A DNA stretch of 45,158 bases from DATDAH01 sp036525535. GTDB taxonomy: Bacteria; Actinomycetota; Acidimicrobiia; Acidimicrobiales; DATDAH01. Positions 7,186-15,646 of this stretch are shown piece by piece; the stretch's first letter is position 1, and every line of letters starts with the position of its first letter. The position numbers and the translations under genes were made by a program. The DNA lies in NCBI GenBank assembly GCA_036525535.1, contig DATDAH010000234.1, positions 1 through 45,158 on the forward strand, in the 5' to 3' direction. The notes below the pieces were generated by a model, which ran no database searches, was not told the DNA's origin, and saw nothing but the letters and a program-made list of their open reading frames with translations.

Positions 7186-7380
7186 TCAGCGCCGGTCGAG
7201 CCGGCGCAGCACCGTCGCCAGCCGGCGGGCCCCGGTGCGCAGTGACCGCTCCACCTCGTAGAGGTCGGCGGCCAGATCCTCCTGGGCCCCGGCCAGATCG
7301 TCGGCGGCGGCGGTCACCCGACTGATCAGCTCGTCGAGGCTGGACGCGGTCGAGGCCAGCTGGGCGTGGTGGGCGGTCAC
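7186..7380 (-). CDS. Small helical protein divergent from hisD, function unknown
   Basis: A 64-residue protein that starts at GTG 7380; the frame stays open upstream but is antisense to hisD there. The sequence is charged and looks fully helical (ISRVTAAADDLAGAQEDLAA, YEVERSLRTGARRLATVLRR), with a heptad-like pattern that suggests a coiled coil. No domain is recognised. It is divergent from hisD with 61 bases between the starts. A TACACA hexamer ends six bases before the GTG, a weak match to the -10 pattern seen elsewhere here. Confidence 0.6.
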   Translation of the reverse strand: MTAHHAQLASTASSLDELISRVTAAADDLAGAQEDLAADLYEVERSLRTGARRLATVLRRLDRR

Positions 7381-7426
7381 CGGCCTTGTGTAGCGCAAAC
7401 CGACCGAAGCGAGCGGGGGGCGCCGG

Positions 7427-7432
7427 TACCGT
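7427..7432 (+). promoter_or_regulatory. Putative -10 element of the his operon
   Basis: TACCGT lies nine bases before the hisD ATG. Transcription would begin at or one to three bases before the start codon, leaving no room for an attenuator leader peptide. Confidence 0.42.
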
Positions 7433-7441
7433 GAGGCGCCG

Positions 7442-8749
7442 ATGGCGCCCGTCCTCGCCCCCCTGCTGACCCGCCTCGACCGGCGGGGCGCCGCCGAGCC
7501 GTCGGCCGACCTGCCCCGGCCCGCGCTGGGCGGCGACGAGCCGGTGGAGGCGGTGCGAGCGATACTGGCCGATGTCGCGGCGGGGGGTGACGCCGCTGTG
7601 CGGGCCCAGACCGAGCGCCTCGACGGCATGGTTCTCGACGATCTGCGGGTCCCGCCCGCGACGGTGACCGCGGCATTGGACGCGGTGGACCCCGATGTGC
7701 GGTCCGCCCTCCAGCAGGCCGCCGAGGAGATCGCGGCCTACCACGCCGACCAGGCGCCGCCCACCCGGCGCCATGATCGTGACGGGGTCGTCATCGACGA
7801 GTACTACGTTCCCGTAGCCCGGGCCGGCTGCTACGTGCCGGGCGGACGGGCCCGCTACCCCTCGACCGTCCTGATGACCGTGGTCCCGGCCCGGGCGGCC
7901 GGGGTGGACGACGTCGTGCTCTGCACCCCACCCGGGACGGACGGCCAGGTCCCGGTGGAGACCCTGGCTGCGGCCGCCATTGCCGGGGCCGACGAGGTCT
8001 ACCGCATCGGTGGGGCCCAGGCCATCGGTGCCCTCGCCCACGGCACCGAGAGCCTTCGCCCGGTCGACGTCATCGTCGGACCAGGCAACGTCTACGTCTC
8101 CCAGGCCAAGCGCCAGGTCACCGGCCTGGTCGGTGTGCCCGCGGCGTTCGCGGGCCCCTCCGAGGTGGTGGTCATCGGCGACGACACCGTGCCCGCCGAG
8201 CTCTGCGCCACCGACATCGTCGTCCAGGCCGAGCACGGCCCCGGTGGCCTGGCCTGGCTCATCACCTGGTCCGAGCCCGTCGCCGACACGGTGGATGCCG
8301 CCATCGCCACGATCGTCGCCGGAGCGGAACGCCGGGCCGACATCGAAGCCACGTTGGCCGAGGGCGGCTACACGGTGTTGGTCGACGGGCCGGAGCAGGC
8401 GGTGGCCGTGGCCAACGCCATCGCCCCTGAGCACCTCCAGTTGATGACCGCCGACCCCGCGGCCCTGGTGCCCCTGGTGCGCAATGCCGGGGCCGTGTTC
8501 TGCGGCCCCTGGTCGCCGGCCTCCCTGGGCGACTACGCGGCCGGACCCAGCCACGTCCTGCCCACCTTCGGCTCAGCCCGCTATGCCGGCGCCCTCTCGG
8601 TCCTGGACTTCCTCAAGCAGATCCACGTGGTCACCGCCGACGAGACCGGCCTGGCCCGCCTCGGCCCCGTGGTCGAGACACTCGCCACCGCCGAGGGCCT
8701 TCCGGTGCACGCCGCGTCGATCGCGGCCCGTCGGACGTCGCGGCCATGA
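7442..8749 (+). CDS. hisD: Histidinol dehydrogenase
   Basis: HisD oxidises histidinol to histidine in two NAD-dependent steps and is a zinc enzyme. The 435-residue length is normal. Seen are the signature IVGPGNVYVSQAKRQVTG, the zinc ligands in QAEHGPGG, the catalytic Glu-His in APEHLQ, and GDYAAGPSHVLPTFG with the remaining Asp and His. It is the first gene of the his cluster and overlaps hisC by ATGA. Start ATG 7442. Confidence 0.97.
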   Translation: MAPVLAPLLTRLDRRGAAEPSADLPRPALGGDEPVEAVRAILADVAAGGDAAVRAQTERLDGMVLDDLRVPPATVTAALDAVDPDVRSALQQAAEEIAAYHADQAPPTRRHDRDGVVIDEYYVPVARAGCYVPGGRARYPSTVLMTVVPARAAGVDDVVLCTPPGTDGQVPVETLAAAAIAGADEVYRIGGAQAIGALAHGTESLRPVDVIVGPGNVYVSQAKRQVTGLVGVPAAFAGPSEVVVIGDDTVPAELCATDIVVQAEHGPGGLAWLITWSEPVADTVDAAIATIVAGAERRADIEATLAEGGYTVLVDGPEQAVAVANAIAPEHLQLMTADPAALVPLVRNAGAVFCGPWSPASLGDYAAGPSHVLPTFGSARYAGALSVLDFLKQIHVVTADETGLARLGPVVETLATAEGLPVHAASIAARRTSRP

Positions 8750-9816
8750 CCACCACCCGGGTCCAACCCCGTGGCGACCTGGCCCTCATGACCGGTTACC
8801 ACTCACCCCAACTCGACGTCCCGGTGCGGCTGAACACCAACGAATCGCCGGTCGGCCCGCCGACCGCCTGGGTCGACGAGCTGGCTGCGGCGCTGGCCGA
8901 CGTGGCCTGGAACCGCTACCCCGACCGCGAGGCCGTCGCCCTGCGGTCGGCGCTGGCTGACCACCACGCCACGACCCTCGACCGCGTCTTCTGTGCCAAC
9001 GGCTCCAACGAGGTCCTCCAGTCCGTGCTCCTGGCCTACGGCGGCGCGGGACGGACCGCGGCGACCTTCGAGCCGACCTATGCGGTGCACAGCCACTTGG
9101 CCCGGGTCACCGGCACCGCGGTCATCGCGGGGGAGCGGGGCGACGACTTCGCCCTCGAACGGGACGAGGTCGAGCGCGTCCTGGCCCAGGGCCCGGGCGT
9201 GGTGTTCCTCTGTTCGCCCGACAACCCGACCGGGCTCGTCGCCGACCCCGACCTGGTCGCCTCCGTGGCCGATCGCTGCGCCGCCGCCGGGGCTCTGCTG
9301 GTCGTGGACGAGGCCTACGGCCAGTTCGCGTCGTCGACCGCGCTGGACCTGGTCGACGACGACCGGCCGCTGTTGGTCACGCGGACCTTCTCCAAGACCT
9401 GGGCCATGGCCGCCGGCCGGCTCGGCTATGGGATCGGCCCGGCCTGGGTCGTCGACGAGTTGCTCAAGGTCGCCTTGCCGTACCACCTCGACGCCGTGAC
9501 CCAGCTGGCCGGTTGCCTGGCCCTCGGCCACACGGACGACATGGACGAGCGGGTCCGTCTCATCGTCCGCGAGCGGGAGCGCCTGGTGGCGGGCCTCGGC
9601 CGGCTCCCGCTGCGGCAGTGGCCCTCGGGCGCCAACTTCGTCCTCTTCCGACCCGAGGGCGCGAGCGGCGACGCCGTCTGGCAGGCCCTCGTCGAAGAGG
9701 GCGTCCTGGTCCGCAACTGCGCCTCCTGGCCCCGCCTGACCGACTGCCTCCGGGTCACCGTCGGCACCCCCGACGAGAACGACCGGTTCCTGACCGCCCT
9801 CGAGGAGATCCTGTGA
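8746..9816 (+). CDS. hisC: Histidinol-phosphate aminotransferase
   Basis: A PLP enzyme that converts imidazole-acetol phosphate to histidinol phosphate. It has 356 residues. RLNTNESPVGPP near the N-terminus is the HisC mark; CSPDNPTG binds PLP; VVDEAYGQF holds the aspartate; TRTFSKTWAMAAGRLGYG carries the PLP lysine and a phosphate arginine. ATG 8746 overlaps the hisD stop and the gene end overlaps hisB by GTGA, so translation is probably coupled. Confidence 0.96.
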   Translation: MTTTRVQPRGDLALMTGYHSPQLDVPVRLNTNESPVGPPTAWVDELAAALADVAWNRYPDREAVALRSALADHHATTLDRVFCANGSNEVLQSVLLAYGGAGRTAATFEPTYAVHSHLARVTGTAVIAGERGDDFALERDEVERVLAQGPGVVFLCSPDNPTGLVADPDLVASVADRCAAAGALLVVDEAYGQFASSTALDLVDDDRPLLVTRTFSKTWAMAAGRLGYGIGPAWVVDELLKVALPYHLDAVTQLAGCLALGHTDDMDERVRLIVRERERLVAGLGRLPLRQWPSGANFVLFRPEGASGDAVWQALVEEGVLVRNCASWPRLTDCLRVTVGTPDENDRFLTALEEIL

Positions 9817-10409
9817 GCGCCCCACGCACGGCCACCGTCGAACGGACGACGGCGGAGACCAGCATCGAGGTGACCGTCGTCCTCGACGGGACCGGCGCGG
9901 TCGACGTCGAGACCGGCCTCCCCTTCTTCGACCACATGCTGGCCCAACTCGGACGTCACGGCGGCCTCGACCTCACCGTCCGGGCCAAGGGCGACCTGGA
10001 GATAGACGCCCACCACACGGTGGAGGACGTCGGCATCGCGCTGGGCGGGGCGTTGAAGGAGGCCCTCGGGGACAAGGCCGGTGTGCGTCGGTTCGCCTCG
10101 TCGGCGGTGCCCCTCGACGAGGCCCTGGTCGAAGCGGCCCTCGACCTCTCCGGACGGCCCTTCCTCGTCTACCAGATCGATCCGCCGGGCGAGAAGATCC
10201 TGGGCGATCCGCCGTTCGACCCCCAGCTGGCCGAGGAGTTCTGGCGGGCCCTGATCACCGCCGCGGGCTGGACCCTGCACCTCACCATGGTCCGGGGCAA
10301 GAACACCCACCACGTAATCGAAGCCTCGTTCAAGGCGACGGCCCGCGCCCTGCGCGACGCCGTACGACCGGAGGGCTCGGGGATCCCCTCCACCAAGGGG
10401 ACCCTTTGA
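9813..10409 (+). CDS. hisB: Imidazoleglycerol-phosphate dehydratase
   Basis: The monofunctional IGP dehydratase type (198 residues), without the histidinol-phosphatase domain of enteric HisB. Two metal-binding repeats are seen: GLPFFDHMLAQLGRHG with IDAHHTVEDVGIALG, and later GKNTHHVIEASFKA. The conserved histidines that bind two manganese ions are present. The GTG start 9813 overlaps the hisC stop by four bases; the open frame further upstream is a shadow of hisC. The stop overlaps the TTG of hisH. Confidence 0.96.
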   Translation: MSAPRTATVERTTAETSIEVTVVLDGTGAVDVETGLPFFDHMLAQLGRHGGLDLTVRAKGDLEIDAHHTVEDVGIALGGALKEALGDKAGVRRFASSAVPLDEALVEAALDLSGRPFLVYQIDPPGEKILGDPPFDPQLAEEFWRALITAAGWTLHLTMVRGKNTHHVIEASFKATARALRDAVRPEGSGIPSTKGTL

Positions 10410-11026
10410 CCCAGGGGGCGCGACCACTGGTTGCGGTCCTCGACTACGGCATCGGCAACCTGCGTTCGGCCCAGAAGGCCCTGGAGCACCTCGGCGCCGA
10501 TGCCCACCTGACCGCGGACGCCGGCCTGATCGCCGACGCCGCCGGCGTCGTGCTGCCCGGAGTCGGGGCCTTCGGGGCCTGCATGGCCGCGCTCCAGAAG
10601 ACAGGCCTGGACCAGGTGAGCCACTCGGCCGTTGCGTCGGGTCGCCCCTTCCTCGGCATCTGCGTCGGCATGCAACTCCTGTATGCCGCCTCCGAGGAGG
10701 ATCCCGGTGTGGCCGGCCTGGGCGTGCTCCCCGAAGCCGTCCGCCGTCTCCCCGACGGCGTGAAGCACCCCCAGATGCAGTGGAACATCCTCCGGGCCCA
10801 CGGCGAGCCGGCGATGTTGGCGGGCGTGGACGACCCGACCTGGGTGTACTTCGTGCACTCGTTCGCCCCCGAGGCCGGGCCCGGGGTCGTCGCCACGTGC
10901 GACTACGGCGGTCCCGTCGTGGCCAGCGTGGAGCGCGACAACATCTGGGCCATGCAGTTCCACCCGGAGAAGTCCGGGCGGGCGGGCCAGCAGATCCTGG
11001 CCAACTTCCTCGGTCGCCTGGCATGA
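10406..11026 (+). CDS. hisH: Imidazole glycerol phosphate synthase, glutaminase subunit
   Basis: HisH releases ammonia from glutamine and feeds it to HisF. The 206-residue class I amidotransferase has the nucleophile in LGICVGMQLLY, the N-terminal motif VLDYGIGNLRSAQKAL, and the His-Glu pair in MQFHPEKSG. It starts with TTG at 10406, overlapping the hisB stop by four bases; the TTG is assigned because no ATG or GTG lies between it and the conserved N-terminus. It ends in a four-base overlap with hisA. Confidence 0.95.
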   Translation: MTQGARPLVAVLDYGIGNLRSAQKALEHLGADAHLTADAGLIADAAGVVLPGVGAFGACMAALQKTGLDQVSHSAVASGRPFLGICVGMQLLYAASEEDPGVAGLGVLPEAVRRLPDGVKHPQMQWNILRAHGEPAMLAGVDDPTWVYFVHSFAPEAGPGVVATCDYGGPVVASVERDNIWAMQFHPEKSGRAGQQILANFLGRLA

Positions 11027-11733
11027 ACCTCTACGCCGCCATCGACCTCCTCGGTGGACGCTGTGTCCGGCTCCACCAGGGGGACTACGACCGGGCGACC
11101 GACTACGGGGACGACCCCGTCGGTCAGGCCCGACGGTTCGCAGCCGATGGCGCGCCGTGGATCCACGTCGTGGACCTCGACGGCGCCCGCCGCGGGGAGC
11201 CCGTGAACCATGACGTCATCGGTCGCATCGCCGCTGCGGTCGACGTACCGGTCCAGGTCGGCGGTGGCGTGCGCTCCCGGCCCGACGCCGAAGCGCTGTG
11301 GGCGGCGGGCGTGGCCCGGGTCGTGATGGGGACCGCCGCCCTGGAGGACCCGGACCTGGTCGCGGCTCTCGTGCCCGACGGGGCGGTGGCCGTGGGCCTC
11401 GACGCCCGCGGCAGGGAGCTGGCCGTGCGGGGCTGGGAGGCCGTCGCCGGCGTCGACCTCCTGGAAGCCGTCGCCCGCTTCAGCGCACTGGGCGTGGCCG
11501 CCCTGGTGGTGACCGAGATCGGCCGGGACGGGACCCTCGACGGGCCGGACCTGACCGGGCTCTCGTCGGTCCTGGAGGTGGCCACGGTGCCGGTGGTGGC
11601 TTCGGGTGGCGTCGGCTCAGCCGACGACCTCGTGGCCCTAACGGACCTGGACCTGGACGGCGTGATCGTGGGCCGGGCCCTCTACGACGACCGGGTCACG
11701 GTGGCCGAGGCCGTGGCGGTGCTGGCCCCGTGA
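11023..11733 (+). CDS. hisA: ProFAR isomerase HisA
   Basis: HisA performs the Amadori rearrangement of ProFAR to PRFAR. It is a 236-residue TIM barrel. The catalytic aspartates are in YAAIDLLGGRCVRL (start of strand 1) and TEIGRDGTLDGPD; a phosphate-binding GGGVRS lies between them and VASGGVGSADDL follows. In most actinobacteria this protein (PriA) also does the TrpF reaction. A separate trpF lies 4.7 kb downstream here, so this copy may be histidine-specific; that is inference. ATG 11023 overlaps the hisH stop. Confidence 0.94.
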   Translation: MNLYAAIDLLGGRCVRLHQGDYDRATDYGDDPVGQARRFAADGAPWIHVVDLDGARRGEPVNHDVIGRIAAAVDVPVQVGGGVRSRPDAEALWAAGVARVVMGTAALEDPDLVAALVPDGAVAVGLDARGRELAVRGWEAVAGVDLLEAVARFSALGVAALVVTEIGRDGTLDGPDLTGLSSVLEVATVPVVASGGVGSADDLVALTDLDLDGVIVGRALYDDRVTVAEAVAVLAP

Positions 11734-12491
11734 ACGTGGCCCGGGTGATCCCCTGCCTCGACGTCACGGCCGGTCGGGTCGTCAAGGGCGTGAACTTCGT
11801 CGACCTGACCGACGCCGGTGATCCCGTCGAGCTGGCGGCCCGCTACGACGCCGAGGGCGCCGACGAGATCGTCTTCCTGGACATCACGGCCTCCTCGGAC
11901 GAGCGGGAGACGATCGTCGACCTCGCTCGGCGCACGGCCGAGGAGGTGTTCATCCCGTTCACCATCGGCGGAGGCGTGCGTGAGCTCGGCGACGCCCGCC
12001 GTCTGCTCCGGGCCGGCGCCGACAAGGTCTCGGTGATGACCGCCGCCGTGGAGGACCCGGACCTGGTGTCGGCCATCGCCACCGAGTTCGGGGCCCAGTG
12101 CATGGTCGTGGCCATCGACGCCCGCCGGCGCGACGACGGCGAGCCCGAGGTCTTCACCCACGGCGGACGGACGCCGACCGGGTTGCACGCCGTGGCGTGG
12201 GCCGAGGACGTCGTGCGCCGGGGGGCAGGGGAGATCCTGCTCACCTCCATGGACCGGGACGGCACCAAGGACGGCTTCGACCTGGAGCTGACCGCGGCGG
12301 TGAGCGACGCGGTACCCGTCCCGGTCATCGCCAGCGGCGGTGTGGGCACCTTGGATCACCTCGCCGACGGGATCCTCCTGGGTCGAGCCGATGCCGTCCT
12401 GGCGGCCAGCATCTTCCACTTCGGCGAGCACACGATTGCCGAGGCGAAGGCGGCGATGACCGCCCGCGGCATCACGGTCCGGCCGGCCTAG
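11730..12491 (+). CDS. hisF: Imidazole glycerol phosphate synthase, cyclase subunit
   Basis: HisF joins ammonia from HisH to PRFAR, giving IGP and AICAR. It has 253 residues. The two catalytic aspartates are in VIPCLDVTAGRVVKGVNF and LLTSMDRDGTKDGFDL; phosphate-binding segments are FTIGGGVREL and ASGGVGTLDHL. The GTG at 11730 overlaps the hisA stop by four bases. The larger upstream extension of the open frame is a shadow of hisA. Confidence 0.97.
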   Translation: MNVARVIPCLDVTAGRVVKGVNFVDLTDAGDPVELAARYDAEGADEIVFLDITASSDERETIVDLARRTAEEVFIPFTIGGGVRELGDARRLLRAGADKVSVMTAAVEDPDLVSAIATEFGAQCMVVAIDARRRDDGEPEVFTHGGRTPTGLHAVAWAEDVVRRGAGEILLTSMDRDGTKDGFDLELTAAVSDAVPVPVIASGGVGTLDHLADGILLGRADAVLAASIFHFGEHTIAEAKAAMTARGITVRPA

Positions 12492-12494
12492 CGG

Positions 12495-12500
12495 TACCGT
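12495..12500 (+). promoter_or_regulatory. Putative internal leaderless -10 before the GroES-like gene
   Basis: TACCGT, four bases after the hisF stop and seven bases before the ATG of the GroES-like gene. It is identical to the hexamer before hisD. Confidence 0.45.
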
Positions 12501-12507
12501 CGCCCCG

Positions 12508-12906
12508 ATGGGAGACGCGAACGGCACGACGGCCAAGAGCGCCAAGGCCGCCCCCACCAAGGCGGCATCGGCCAAAGACCAGCGGGGCCGGGAACGTCTG
12601 CCGATCAAGATGCTGAACGATCGCATCCTGGTCGACATGGACCGCCAGGAGGGCGAGCGGCGGAGCACCGGCGGGATCCTCATCCCGGCCACTGCGCAGG
12701 TGGGCAAGCGCCTGGCGTGGGCCGAGGTCATCGCCGTCGGCCCGAACGTGCGGGCCATGGAGCTCGGCGACCACGTGCTGTTCAACCCCGAGGACCGCTA
12801 CGAGGTCGAGGTCGGGGGCGACGACTACCTCATCCTGCGGGAGCGCGACATCCACGCCGTCGCCGCCACCCGTCTCGAGGAGAGCGGCGCCGGTCTCTAC
12901 CTCTAG
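12508..12906 (+). CDS. GroES-like (Cpn10 fold) protein with basic N-terminal extension
   Basis: A 132-residue protein. After about 32 residues rich in Lys and Ala comes a Cpn10-like chain: LPIKMLNDRILVDMDRQEGE, RRSTGGILIPATAQ, AEVIAVGPNVRAMELGDHVL, and an LILRERDIHAV end. The mobile-loop Gly-Gly-Ile-Leu-Ile-Pro is kept. Classical GroES has about 97 residues and sits beside groEL; this one lies alone between hisF and hisI. It may be a GroES paralogue serving a special client, or a protein that only uses the fold. It starts 16 bases after hisF with its own -10-like hexamer. Confidence 0.8.
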   Translation: MGDANGTTAKSAKAAPTKAASAKDQRGRERLPIKMLNDRILVDMDRQEGERRSTGGILIPATAQVGKRLAWAEVIAVGPNVRAMELGDHVLFNPEDRYEVEVGGDDYLILRERDIHAVAATRLEESGAGLYL

Positions 12907-12944
12907 GCCCGGTAAGTGCCTGGGGGACCCCCGGGGACCGTCCG

Positions 12945-12950
12945 TAGGAT
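12945..12950 (+). promoter_or_regulatory. Putative internal leaderless -10 before hisI
   Basis: TAGGAT, six bases before the hisI GTG, in the 50-base gap after the GroES-like gene. The identical hexamer and spacing occur before the gene at 30407. A promoter here could drive hisI and the trp genes. Confidence 0.52.
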
Positions 12951-12956
12951 GGCCGG

Positions 12957-13328
12957 GTGAGCCCCATCTCGACCCCGCTGGCCGCCTCCCCTGAGCAGCT
13001 GGCGGCCGTCGCCTACAACGCCGACGGCCTCGTGCCCGCCATCGTCCAGGAGGAGGGCACCCGCGAGGTGCTGATGATGGCCTGGATGAACGCCGAATCG
13101 CTGGCCAAGACCCTCGAGACGGGCCGGACCTGGTTCTGGAGCCGTTCCCGCCAGGAGTACTGGTGCAAGGGTGAGACGTCCGGCGACCGGCAGTACGTGC
13201 GCCGGGCCGCCTACGACTGCGACGGTGACACGCTGCTCTTCGTGGTGGAGCAGGAAGGCCGCGGCGCCTGTCACACGGGCGAGCGCTCGTGCTTCTATCG
13301 GGATTTCGGTGATCCGACCGACGCGTGA
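12957..13328 (+). CDS. hisI: Phosphoribosyl-AMP cyclohydrolase
   Basis: HisI opens the adenine ring of PR-AMP, step 3 of histidine synthesis, and uses zinc and magnesium. The 123-residue chain has the cyclohydrolase only, without a HisE domain. Seen are VLMMAWMNAESL, WFWSRSRQEYWCKGETSG, the metal motif YDCDGDTLL, and the cysteines of ACHTGERSCFYR. GTG start 12957. The last 20 bases overlap the start of trpE, so his and trp genes are directly joined. Confidence 0.96.
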   Translation: MSPISTPLAASPEQLAAVAYNADGLVPAIVQEEGTREVLMMAWMNAESLAKTLETGRTWFWSRSRQEYWCKGETSGDRQYVRRAAYDCDGDTLLFVVEQEGRGACHTGERSCFYRDFGDPTDA

Positions 13329-14838
13329 GGAGTTCCGGGCCCTGGCTCGGGACTACACGGTCGTACCGGTCTGGCGGGAGCTGCTGGCCGACTTCGTGAC
13401 GCCGGTGTCGGCCTTCGCCCGCCTGGTCGACGACGGGCCCGGCTTTCTCCTCGAGTCCGTCGACCGGGGCGAGCGCTGGAGCCGGTACTCCTTCGTGGGC
13501 CGCCACCCGCTGGCCACCCTGGTCGCCCAGGACGGGGGCGTCGAGGTCCGGGGCGGGACCATCGAGGGCCTGCCCACGGACCAGGGCGTGCTGGGGGCCA
13601 TCGAATGGCTGCTGGGCGCCTACCGCACCCCACCGCTGCCGGACCTGCCACCGTTGCACGCCGGCCTGATGGGCTACCTGGGCTACGACGTGGTCCGGGA
13701 GGTCGAACGCCTTCCCGGCGCGCCCGCCGACGACCGCGGCCTCCCTGACGCCATGGTCTCGATCATCGGTGAGCTGGCCGCGTTCGACCACTGGAACCAG
13801 CAGGTCACCCTGATCGCCTCGGTGGCCATCCCGGCCGGGGCCGATGACGCCGTGCTCGACGAGGTCTACGACTACGGCGTGGAGCGGGTGGAGGCTCTGG
13901 CCCGGGACGGCGCTCGGCCGTTGGACGAGCCCCTCCTCGACCCCCCCCGACGGGACGAGCCGCTGCCCGACTACCGGTCGGTCCTGGGCTCGGAGGCCTA
14001 CCAGAAGGCGGTCGAGGCGGCGAAGGAGCACATCGTCGCCGGTGACATCTTCCAGGTCGTCCTGTCCCAGCGCTTCGACGTCGAGCTCGACGCCGACCCC
14101 TTCGACGTCTACCGGGTCCTCCGCCAGATCAACCCCAGCCCGTACATGTACTTCGTGCGCTACCCGGAGATCACGGTCGTCGGCGCCTCGCCCGAGCCGA
14201 TGGTCCAGCTGCGGGACGGCAAGGTGGTGTCGCGGCCGATCGCCGGCACCCGCCCCCGCGGGGTGACGGACGAGGAGGACCGCCTCCTCGGCGCCGAGCT
14301 GCGGGAGCACCCCAAGGAGGTGGCCGAGCACGTCATGCTCCTGGACCTGGCCCGCAACGACGTGGGCCGGGTGGTGGCCTTCGGCACCGAACAGGTGGAC
14401 GAGCGGATGACGCTCGAGCACTACAGCCACGTGATGCACCTGACCTCGCAGGTCTCCGGGGAGCTGGCCGAAGGCCGGACCCCGGTCGACGTGCTCCGGG
14501 CCACCCTGCCCGCCGGCACCGTCTCCGGAGCCCCCAAGGTGCGGGCCATGGAGATCATCGACGACCTCGAGCCGACCCGGCGCGGCCCCTACGCCGGGAT
14601 CGTCGGCTACCTGGACTTCTCCGGCAACATCGACACCGCCATCGCCATCCGGACGCTGCTCGTCGGCGCCGACGGCCGGGCGTCGGTGCAGGCCGGAGCG
14701 GGGATCGTCTTCGACAGTGACCCCGCGGGCGAGGACGCCGAGTGCCACGCCAAGGCCCGGGGGATCCTGGCCGCCATCCCGTCGGCCCGACGCATGACGG
14801 CGGCCCGCCGGTCGGCGACGGAGGCCCCCGGTGCCTGA
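13309..14838 (+). CDS. trpE: Anthranilate synthase component I
   Basis: TrpE makes anthranilate from chorismate and ammonia. The 509-residue protein has the tryptophan-feedback motif LLES (in FLLESVDRGERWSRYSF) and catalytic segments PIAGTRPRG, LLDLARNDVGRV, AGTVSGAPKVRAME and GYLDFSGNIDTAIAIRT. The GTG at 13309 lies inside the end of hisI; residues coded upstream of it are a shadow of hisI. The glutaminase partner trpG and trpD are not in the window. It overlaps ygfZ by eight bases. Confidence 0.95.
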   Translation: MIRPTREEFRALARDYTVVPVWRELLADFVTPVSAFARLVDDGPGFLLESVDRGERWSRYSFVGRHPLATLVAQDGGVEVRGGTIEGLPTDQGVLGAIEWLLGAYRTPPLPDLPPLHAGLMGYLGYDVVREVERLPGAPADDRGLPDAMVSIIGELAAFDHWNQQVTLIASVAIPAGADDAVLDEVYDYGVERVEALARDGARPLDEPLLDPPRRDEPLPDYRSVLGSEAYQKAVEAAKEHIVAGDIFQVVLSQRFDVELDADPFDVYRVLRQINPSPYMYFVRYPEITVVGASPEPMVQLRDGKVVSRPIAGTRPRGVTDEEDRLLGAELREHPKEVAEHVMLLDLARNDVGRVVAFGTEQVDERMTLEHYSHVMHLTSQVSGELAEGRTPVDVLRATLPAGTVSGAPKVRAMEIIDDLEPTRRGPYAGIVGYLDFSGNIDTAIAIRTLLVGADGRASVQAGAGIVFDSDPAGEDAECHAKARGILAAIPSARRMTAARRSATEAPGA

Positions 14839-15646
14839 GCCGGCTGTCGGCGCCACCGTGGTCGAGCGGGACGTGGTCCGCATCGAGGGCCCGGACGCCG
14901 CGACCTACCTGCAGGGCCAGCTCAGCCAGGACGTGCTCGGCCTGGACGTCGGGGACTCGGCGTGGACCTTCGTGCTGCAGCCCCAAGGCAAGGTCGACGC
15001 CTGGTTCCGCCTGACCCGGGTGGGCGACGAGGCCTTCCTGGCCGACGTCGACGCCGGCTTCGGCGAGGCGGTCCTGGCCCGCCTGCAGCGCTTCCTGCTG
15101 CGGACCAAGGCCGACCTGGCCATGACCCGCGAGTCGATGGTGGCCGTCCGGGGCACCGATGCCGTGGCGGTGCCCGACGGCGTCCGGGCGTTGGACCCGG
15201 CCTGGCCCGGGTCGGCCGGTGTCGACCTGCTGGGAACCGACGTCGTGCCCGAGGGCCTCGCCGCCTTGACCGCCGAGGACCTGGAGCGCCTGCGCATCGA
15301 GGCGGGCGTGCCGGCGATGGGGGCCGAGCTCACCGAGCGCACCATCCCGGCCGAAGCCGGGATCGTCGAGCGCTCGGTGTCCTTCACCAAGGGTTGCTTC
15401 ACCGGCCAGGAGCTGGTGGCCCGCATCGACAGTCGGGGCGGCAACGTCCCCCGCCGCCTCCGCCTGTTGCGGGGTGCCGAGCTGACGGTCGGCGCCGAGG
15501 TCGTCGTGGACGGCAAGGTCGTCGGCGAGGTCACCTCCGCGGTCGGCGACCTCGGCCTGGCCTACATCGGCCGCGCGGTCGAGCCCCCCGCGGTGGGAAC
15601 GGTCGCCGACGCCCCGGTGGCCATCGTCGCCCTCCCGCAGGCATGA
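14831..15646 (+). CDS. ygfZ: YgfZ/GcvT-like folate-binding iron-sulfur maintenance protein
   Basis: A 271-residue protein of the YgfZ/IBA57 family, which uses tetrahydrofolate to support iron-sulfur enzymes and tRNA thiomethylation. The family motif with its redox cysteine is present: FTKGCFTGQELVARID (about 184-199). The N-terminus has IEGPDAATYLQGQLSQDVL, typical of the GcvT fold. It starts with GTG 14831 inside the end of trpE and overlaps trpC by four bases. Its place between trpE and trpC suggests co-expression, not a tryptophan role. Confidence 0.9.
   Translation: MPEPAVGATVVERDVVRIEGPDAATYLQGQLSQDVLGLDVGDSAWTFVLQPQGKVDAWFRLTRVGDEAFLADVDAGFGEAVLARLQRFLLRTKADLAMTRESMVAVRGTDAVAVPDGVRALDPAWPGSAGVDLLGTDVVPEGLAALTAEDLERLRIEAGVPAMGAELTERTIPAEAGIVERSVSFTKGCFTGQELVARIDSRGGNVPRRLRLLRGAELTVGAEVVVDGKVVGEVTSAVGDLGLAYIGRAVEPPAVGTVADAPVAIVALPQA

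Noticed and set aside
7381..7441. Histidine attenuator, T-box or leader peptide before hisD
   Set aside because: Only 61 bases lie between the divergent starts, with no run of His codons and no T-box-like sequence.
12472..14883. An 803-codon minus-strand frame antisense to the GroES-like gene, hisI and trpE
   Set aside because: The sense genes are certain. The antisense product has no recognisable domain and reflects base composition only.
14831..15646. A tryptophan-pathway role for the gene between trpE and trpC
   Set aside because: The KGCFTGQE motif identifies YgfZ, a folate-dependent iron-sulfur maintenance protein; only its position links it to tryptophan.
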